Shown here: positions 13,145 through 13,486 of the stretch, one piece after another
How positions within the stretch are numbered: position 1 is the first letter of the stretch
Layout of the letters: every line of letters starts with the position of its first letter
Assembly: GCA_028287205.1 (NCBI GenBank)
Contig: JAQBQC010000169.1
Location: forward strand, 1 to 13,486
Length of the DNA stretch: 13,486 nt
Direction: 5' to 3'
Source of the DNA: Gemmatimonadota bacterium
GTDB lineage: Bacteria; Gemmatimonadota; Gemmatimonadetes; Gemmatimonadales; Gemmatimonadaceae
Notes under the pieces: generated by a model
Told to the model about the DNA's origin: nothing
The model's input: only the letters and a program-made list of their open reading frames with translations
The model's database searches: none
Made by a program: the position numbers and the translations under genes

Positions 13145-13486
13145 ATGCGCCTTCACGCCATCACGATCATCACGACCGCGCTCGTCGCGGTGTCCGCTCC
13201 ATCGCATCTATCCGCGCAGCACGGCGCGGCGCGGCCGAGCTTTCAAGCGCCGCATCCGATGCACGTGTCGCAACCTATGATCCCGCACGAGCCCGTCGCG
13301 CGATCGTACGCGCACGCGGCGCCACTCCTCGAGCCGGACCGTCCGGCCACGATGGTGCCGTACGTGCGCGATGAGCACTGGTACGGGCACGCGGCACCGG
13401 ACGACGCGCGCTTTCACCTCTTTCAACCGTTCGCGCACGGCCACTTCGCGCTGCCGGGACCGTCGCACGTGTACTCCGTCGCTCGC
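13145..13486 (+). CDS. Exported His-rich protein of unknown function, 3' end cut by window edge
   Basis: The frame is open from ATG 13145 to the window edge, giving 114 codons without a stop. A purine-rich AGAGGAG ends 2 nt before the ATG. The N-terminus, MRLHAITIITTALVAVSAPS, is a Sec signal peptide with likely cleavage after LSA at residue 24. The mature part visible so far has 11 histidines in about 90 residues, many in Pro/Ala-rich context (APHPMHVSQPMIPHEP, then HWYGHAAPDDARFHLFQPF, then AHGHF and GPSHVYSV). I do not recognise the family. The histidines could bind metal ions, but no defined metal motif is seen. The gene diverges from the FixJ-type regulator gene. Confidence 0.75.
   Translation, partial: MRLHAITIITTALVAVSAPSHLSAQHGAARPSFQAPHPMHVSQPMIPHEPVARSYAHAAPLLEPDRPATMVPYVRDEHWYGHAAPDDARFHLFQPFAHGHFALPGPSHVYSVAR

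Noticed and set aside
1..13486. CRISPR array, tRNA, rRNA, insertion sequence or phage genes
   Set aside because: No regularly spaced repeats, no RNA gene signatures and no transposase or integrase motifs were seen.

Overview
The window is GC-rich, gene-dense bacterial chromosome. Genes are short-spaced on both strands and many carry Sec or lipoprotein signals. The combination of a DUF2911 lipoprotein, an NTF2-like lipoprotein, an exported two-lobe aspartic protease and many two-component genes suggests Gemmatimonadota or a similar soil phylum. That is an inference from gene content; no rRNA or other phylogenetic marker is present. I see no tRNA, rRNA, CRISPR array, insertion sequence or phage gene.

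Layout. (1) 1-2864, envelope genes: a partial NTF2-like lipoprotein (-) diverges from a DUF2911 lipoprotein (+), which converges on an exported retropepsin-like protease lipoprotein (-). (2) 2951-5476: a NodD/LinR-type LysR regulator (-) diverges from a 14-helix DHA2-type MFS exporter (+), a classic regulator and efflux arrangement. (3) 5497-6706: an NADPH-dependent FMN reductase (-) diverges from an HxlR regulator (+). A readable promoter with dyad and direct repeats lies between them. (4) 6795-7217: a small DUF5519 (luciferase-domain-like) protein (-). (5) 7448-12941, a signalling block: a NarL-type response regulator (+), a PAS-GAF-HisKA_3 kinase (-) cotranscribed behind a stand-alone FixJ-like receiver (-), a DUF4118-PAS-PAS-HisKA membrane kinase (+), and a FixJ-type response regulator (-) whose 3' end overlaps that of the kinase by 68 bp. 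(6) 13145-end: the start of an exported His-rich protein of unknown function.

How they may work together. The NarL regulator and the HisKA_3 kinase have matching family types and probably form one two-component pair. The DUF4118-PAS kinase and the FixJ-type regulator probably form the second. The stand-alone receiver is the first gene of the HisKA_3 kinase operon but resembles the FixJ receiver, so it could link the two pathways. The LysR/MFS and HxlR/reductase pairs each look like self-contained xenobiotic or redox stress responses. I find no clear evidence of an entirely new system. The most unusual items are the density and arrangement of the signalling block, the two-lobe protease lipoprotein and the dyad-rich divergent promoters.
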